From Desulfurococcales archaeon (GTDB lineage Archaea; Thermoproteota; Thermoprotei_A; Sulfolobales; Ignisphaeraceae), in assembly GCA_027066265.1 (NCBI GenBank), contig JAMOOB010000275.1, positions 1-8,938 of the forward strand: DNA of 8,938 nucleotides, written 5' to 3'. Positions 6,219 to 8,938 of the stretch are shown here, in pieces (the stretch's first letter is position 1; every line of letters starts with the position of its first letter). Position numbers and translations under genes: made by a program. The notes beneath the pieces were generated by a model. That model had not been told where the DNA came from, did no database searches, and worked only from the letters and a program-made list of their open reading frames with translations.

Positions 6219-7376
6219 GTGGTAGCTCTACACGTTCATTATCTTCCGAAGCCTAGACACATCGAGGAGGCTACGATGCGAAGCATTCTAGAGGCATTCC
6301 ACGAGTACAGGGTTTCCGATCTAGGTATCCGCATCGTTGATAGAGATGAAGAGCTTCTCGAGATGCTGAAGCTCCTAAGGTTTGGCGAGGATGTCGATCC
6401 TAGGAATTCGTTGATCTACGTAGTCAGCGGACCGTGGGGATGCGGAAAGACAGAGTTTGCGAGAGCATTGACGAGAGCTCTAAGCACTGCGAAGGAAGTC
6501 ATCGCTACGTACATCAACGTTCCTCAGAGCTTTGCACTCGAGGAATTCTACGGAACGACGCCTTCGGAGATCGTTGGAATCGTTGAGAACTTCGTCGAGA
6601 ACTTCCTCGGAGATCGTGGAAAGCTTCTATTCAATCTCTACAAACTCGTCAAGCACCTAGTGAACGCTTTGAAGGTTAGGAATCGTAGGCTCGTACTGAT
6701 ATTCGACGAAGTGACATCGACGTTGGATAGGTACCGCGTATCGATACGGGATCTCGTTGCTGGTCTAAGTAAGGAGATCTACGATGCTGCATGGAGCTTC
6801 GGTTGCGAAGTATACGTAGTTATGCTTACAAGCGAATGTACAGCGCTCTACGATTTCAAGCGTGAGGAGGGGAAGAACATGGTTGTGTACCAGATGTGGC
6901 ACCTAGACAAGAAGCATCTAGCACGTATACTCGAAGAGCTTGGATCTCCGCACGATGTCGAAGCAGTGTGGAAGCTATGCGGAGGTTGTCCGAGAGCTGT
7001 ATACGAGCTGTGGCGTAGGGAGTGGATGCTCGAGCGATGGGTATCTCCGTACATCGATAAGGTTCGAATCTCTTTGCAGAGCTATGCTCGTAGTCATCGA
7101 GTTGCTGAGAAGGAGCTACTTAGAGAGATCTCTAGACTCGTCGAAGACCTCGATGCGCTCGAACTCCATCCGCTATGGAACGAGTTTCTGAAGAACAACG
7201 TTGTTACACCCATATTCTCGGAATGGCTTGGAGGTAAAGCTCCTCCCAACGAAGCGTGGATAGGAAACTCGATAGCGTTCCAGATGCCTATCTACCGAAC
7301 GGTGTTGGAGACCATGGCTGAGGAGGGGAGGCTCGGTGTAGAATCATCGAAAGTCTTGAGGAGAGCTTTGAGCTAG
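6219..7376 (+). CDS. archaeal AAA/STAND-type ATPase of unknown role
   Basis: This is a 385-residue P-loop ATPase resembling the archaeal ATPase family (PF01637, STAND/MNS group). The Walker A motif GPWGCGKTEF is at residues 71-80 and Walker B LVLIFDEV ends with D163-E164. A polar sensor-like strand VYVVMLTSE follows, and then CGGCPRAVYELW (254-265), the GGxPR element typical of this group. The C-terminal 120 residues are mostly helical, without a recognised repeat or effector domain. Family members are common in hyperthermophile genomes, often orphan, and few have a known function. GTG 6219 was chosen from the promoter spacing. A good alternative is ATG 6276, which has GAGGAGG 5 nt upstream and would remove 19 residues. 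No partner gene lies nearby: it follows the ior operon by 61 nt and faces the GNAT gene. Confidence 0.8.
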   Translation: MVALHVHYLPKPRHIEEATMRSILEAFHEYRVSDLGIRIVDRDEELLEMLKLLRFGEDVDPRNSLIYVVSGPWGCGKTEFARALTRALSTAKEVIATYINVPQSFALEEFYGTTPSEIVGIVENFVENFLGDRGKLLFNLYKLVKHLVNALKVRNRRLVLIFDEVTSTLDRYRVSIRDLVAGLSKEIYDAAWSFGCEVYVVMLTSECTALYDFKREEGKNMVVYQMWHLDKKHLARILEELGSPHDVEAVWKLCGGCPRAVYELWRREWMLERWVSPYIDKVRISLQSYARSHRVAEKELLREISRLVEDLDALELHPLWNEFLKNNVVTPIFSEWLGGKAPPNEAWIGNSIAFQMPIYRTVLETMAEEGRLGVESSKVLRRALS

Positions 7377-7404
7377 GGAAGCGATGCCTAGGTCTCAAAG
7401 CTCT
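7362..7404. terminator. hairpin spanning two convergent gene ends
   Basis: The arms AGAGCTTTGAG (7362-7372) and CTCAAAGCTCT (7394-7404) are exact reverse complements. Inside them CTAGG (7373-7377) pairs with CCTAG (7387-7391), leaving a 2-nt bulge and a 9-nt loop, for 16 bp in all. Both stop codons, TAG of the ATPase and TGA of the GNAT gene, lie within the arms. On the plus strand TTTCTCC follows. It may act as a two-way transcript end. Archaeal termination usually relies on T-tracts, so the role is inferred. Confidence 0.55.
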
Positions 7405-7874
7405 TTCTCCATAACTACGTCTCTCCACGCAATTCTCTGGATATAGTCAACGATTCTGAATCCCAGCTTTTCGTAGAACCTTATAGCCCAAACAGCCTTC
7501 TCGTGGGTTAACAACCTCAACCTCTTCAACCCCAAGCTACGAGCAACTTTCTCTACGTGCTTCATCAAAGCGGTTCCGATACCCTTTCCCTGGTAGCGTG
7601 GGTGTACGTAGACCCACCTAATCCAACCAACATCGTTCGTCACGATCTCTAGCGCAGCAACACCAACGATCTTCTCATCCACTTCGTATACGTAGAACTT
7701 CATACGCTTCATATCGTTGAGTATCTCGCTAGGCGTAACCACGGGGTACCTAAAGTATGGTTCGGGAACGATGTTGCGGTAAGCATGGTAATTGGCTTCG
7801 TTTATAACGCTAGCAATCTCATCAACATCCTCCTCACTAGCTTCACGAATAGCCAAGCCTATCCCCACATGCAT
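7395..7874 (-). CDS. GNAT-family N-acetyltransferase
   Basis: This is a 159-residue single-domain acetyltransferase (PF00583). The acetyl-CoA pyrophosphate-binding loop is RYQGKGIGTALM (Q95-G96-K97-G98-I99-G100), preceded by the WIRWVYVHP strand and followed by helix KHVEKVARSLG. The C-terminal FYEKLGFRI (133-141) is the other family hallmark. The N-terminus LAIREASEEDVDEIASVI is the usual first strand and helix. The substrate cannot be told: it could be a protein N-terminus, an amine or a small molecule, and it lacks features I would use to call it RimI. ATG 7874 is supported by a TATA-like box 29 nt upstream. Upstream on the same strand is thyX, 155 nt away, so separate transcription is likely. 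Its 3' end lies in the hairpin shared with the ATPase gene. Confidence 0.88.
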   Translation of the reverse strand: MHVGIGLAIREASEEDVDEIASVINEANYHAYRNIVPEPYFRYPVVTPSEILNDMKRMKFYVYEVDEKIVGVAALEIVTNDVGWIRWVYVHPRYQGKGIGTALMKHVEKVARSLGLKRLRLLTHEKAVWAIRFYEKLGFRIVDYIQRIAWRDVVMEKEL

Positions 7875-7896
7875 TCGCTACTAAAGCATTCAAAGC

Positions 7897-7903
7897 ATGA
7901 TAA
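7897..7903 (-). promoter_or_regulatory. TATA-like element of the GNAT gene
   Basis: On the minus strand TTATCAT occupies -29 to -23 relative to the ATG at 7874, the spacing of a leaderless archaeal promoter. The box is imperfect. The rest of the 7904-8029 spacer between thyX and this gene shows no coding frame, tRNA or clear repeat. Confidence 0.4.
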
Positions 7904-8029
7904 CCATGAACGAGCTTTCCCATTACGTTCTCTCGGATCCGTTCCGTACCTACGTAAGCATTCCTATGACGTTAGTTAGAAGGCTGATTTCTAGAATCGA
8001 TGATACATCTACGCTATGCTAATCACTAC

Positions 8030-8896
8030 CTACTTCCTAGGGCATAGATCTTCGATTCCAGGGATCTCGAGGCAACTCGTTCCACATGCTAGTTCTAGGA
8101 TCTCTACGATCTGCGGAATTAGTTTAGCTACCTCGCGTATCATCGCTGCTACGAGTTGCCTTATCTCCCACTGCGCTTTCTTCGAGAGTCTTAGACACGC
8201 AATGTGGATCAACTCCCTTAGGTTCACGGTCATGAGGATCCTCGTCTTTATCGCTTGGGGTACGACGAACCTAGCGTCTTCGAGTGGTACTCCTCTCGAT
8301 AGAAGTTCGTAGTACGTAGCTACGGAACGTAGGTACTCTATGCATACGCATACGCGATCCTCTTCACCAAGGGTTGGAGGTACGACGAATCCTTCGCTAA
8401 CGGCTTCCACGATACTGGTAGCCGTCTCCTTATCCAGTGCTCTGCAACCACCTAAGCTCTCTACGTAGCTCAGCAACGATTTGATGAACTCAGCGTACCT
8501 ACCGTCTCGATAAAGCTCCAACGCCTTAGCATCGATAGGGATACGCTTCTCCTCTACGAGCTTCGCTAACGAATCCACGACTCTCTTCATATAGCTCTCG
8601 CTATACCTCTGACTCTCCTGAGTATAGCTTGCTAACCTATGTCTAACGAGTTGATGGCTGGCAACTCTCGATATGCCGTCGATGAGAAAGGTGAAGACCG
8701 CGTGTTCGTATACCGATGGGTACCTAACGGCTTCGATGAGGTACCTCTCCAAATCTTTCTCAGAGTACTTGGTTAGGTAGTGCTCGACGCTCTTCTCATG
8801 CAGCTTACCCTGCGAAACCTTGATCGCTAGCAGAATCGTTCTCCTAGGATCGTCTCCAATCAAAGGCTTGGTGAAGGCGATGAGCTTGACCTCCAA
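8030..8896 (-). CDS. thyX: flavin-dependent thymidylate synthase
   Basis: ThyX makes dTMP from dUMP using a methylene-carrying pterin, with FAD and NADPH, in the cytoplasm. The signature RHRx7SxR is exact: RHRLASYTQESQR at residues 85-97. Around it are PSVYEHAVFTF (60-70) and HQLVRHR, and the C-terminal half has ARFVVPQAIKTRILMTVNLREL and AQWEIRQL, the conserved dUMP/FAD-binding segments. At 288 residues it is longer than many bacterial forms (about 220-250), with an insert of about 50 residues before the C-terminal motif, as seen in other archaeal ThyX. The start is TTG: no ATG or GTG is available, the chain begins VKLIAFTKP as in the family, and a T-rich promoter element lies at leaderless spacing. 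There is no sign of thyA here, so this may be the cell's thymidylate synthase. Confidence 0.95.
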   Translation of the reverse strand: MEVKLIAFTKPLIGDDPRRTILLAIKVSQGKLHEKSVEHYLTKYSEKDLERYLIEAVRYPSVYEHAVFTFLIDGISRVASHQLVRHRLASYTQESQRYSESYMKRVVDSLAKLVEEKRIPIDAKALELYRDGRYAEFIKSLLSYVESLGGCRALDKETATSIVEAVSEGFVVPPTLGEEDRVCVCIEYLRSVATYYELLSRGVPLEDARFVVPQAIKTRILMTVNLRELIHIACLRLSKKAQWEIRQLVAAMIREVAKLIPQIVEILELACGTSCLEIPGIEDLCPRK

Positions 8897-8919
8897 GCAA
8901 ACCCCGTGAATGCGGTAAG

Positions 8920-8928
8920 TAAGAAAAA
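8920..8928 (-). promoter_or_regulatory. T-rich promoter element of thyX
   Basis: On the minus strand TTTTTCTTA lies at -32 to -24 before the TTG start, with AAAAACC just upstream where a BRE would be. The last six bases, TTCTTA, begin at -29. The 12-mer ACCTTTTTCTTA is identical to one upstream of iorA (3574-3585). The window ends ten bases further on, so the upstream context is unknown and part of it could instead be the T-rich terminator of a gene beyond the edge. Confidence 0.45.
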
Positions 8929-8938
8929 GGTTTTTGTG

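Noticed and set aside
7785..7979. A 64-residue plus-strand frame over the GNAT start and spacer
   Set aside because: It runs antisense to the GNAT N-terminus, has no recognisable domain and no start signals.
7994..8010. GATGATA in the thyX-GNAT spacer as a second C/D box RNA
   Set aside because: The box departs from RTGATGA and no CTGA or C'/D' pair follows at the needed spacing on that strand.
8016..8312. A 98-residue plus-strand frame opposite thyX
   Set aside because: It is the mirror of conserved ThyX C-terminal motifs; the Ser-rich product is typical of a shadow frame.
8886..8896. GGAGGTC just inside thyX as a ribosome site for a later start
   Set aside because: No ATG, GTG or TTG codon follows in frame at a usable distance, and the family N-terminus begins with the codons it overlaps.
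1..8938. tRNA, rRNA, CRISPR array, insertion sequence or integration site
   Set aside because: No cloverleaf, regularly spaced repeats, transposase motifs or flanking duplications were seen on either strand.

Overview
This window looks like a chromosomal piece of a hyperthermophilic archaeon, most likely a crenarchaeote (Thermoproteota). The reasons are a stand-alone protein resembling the N-terminal half of MetE, an indolepyruvate:ferredoxin oxidoreductase, ThyX, a VapBC pair with an AbrB-type antitoxin, an archaeal-type STAND ATPase, frequent AGG and ATA codons, TTG/GTG starts, and T-rich promoter elements placed for leaderless mRNAs. The species cannot be named from this sequence. Genes are dense, with only two long spacers.

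Layout. Positions 2-736 (+) hold the 3' part of a MetE N-terminal-type methionine synthase protein. The 737-1065 spacer carries a T-tract, a well-formed candidate C/D box guide RNA (about 901-957), a 9-bp inverted repeat and a TATA box. Positions 1066-2795 (+) are a two-gene phosphate unit, a PiT-family transporter followed by its DUF47/PhoU-like partner. Positions 2817-3464 (-) are a VapB/VapC toxin-antitoxin pair with a TATA box upstream, divergent from the next operon. Positions 3615-6157 (+) are iorA-iorB, overlapping by ATGA. Positions 6219-7376 (+) encode a lone AAA/STAND-type ATPase. Its end meets a GNAT acetyltransferase (7395-7874, -) inside a long imperfect hairpin. A 155-bp spacer then leads to thyX (8030-8896, -).

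How the genes work together. The ior genes point to oxidation of aryl 2-oxo acids from aromatic amino acids, with ferredoxin reduction, as in peptide-fermenting archaea. MetE and ThyX belong to one-carbon and nucleotide metabolism but are not adjacent. PiT-DUF47 is a known conserved pair for phosphate uptake. Several genes show a T/A-rich hexamer starting 29 nt before the chosen start codon, which supports leaderless transcription and helped to choose starts (PiT ATG 1066, ATPase GTG 6219, GNAT ATG 7874, thyX TTG 8896).

Most of the window is ordinary archaeal core genome. The least expected signals are non-coding: the C/D box RNA candidate, the hairpin shared by two convergent gene ends, and the promoter pattern. 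I do not see a clear undescribed multi-gene system.
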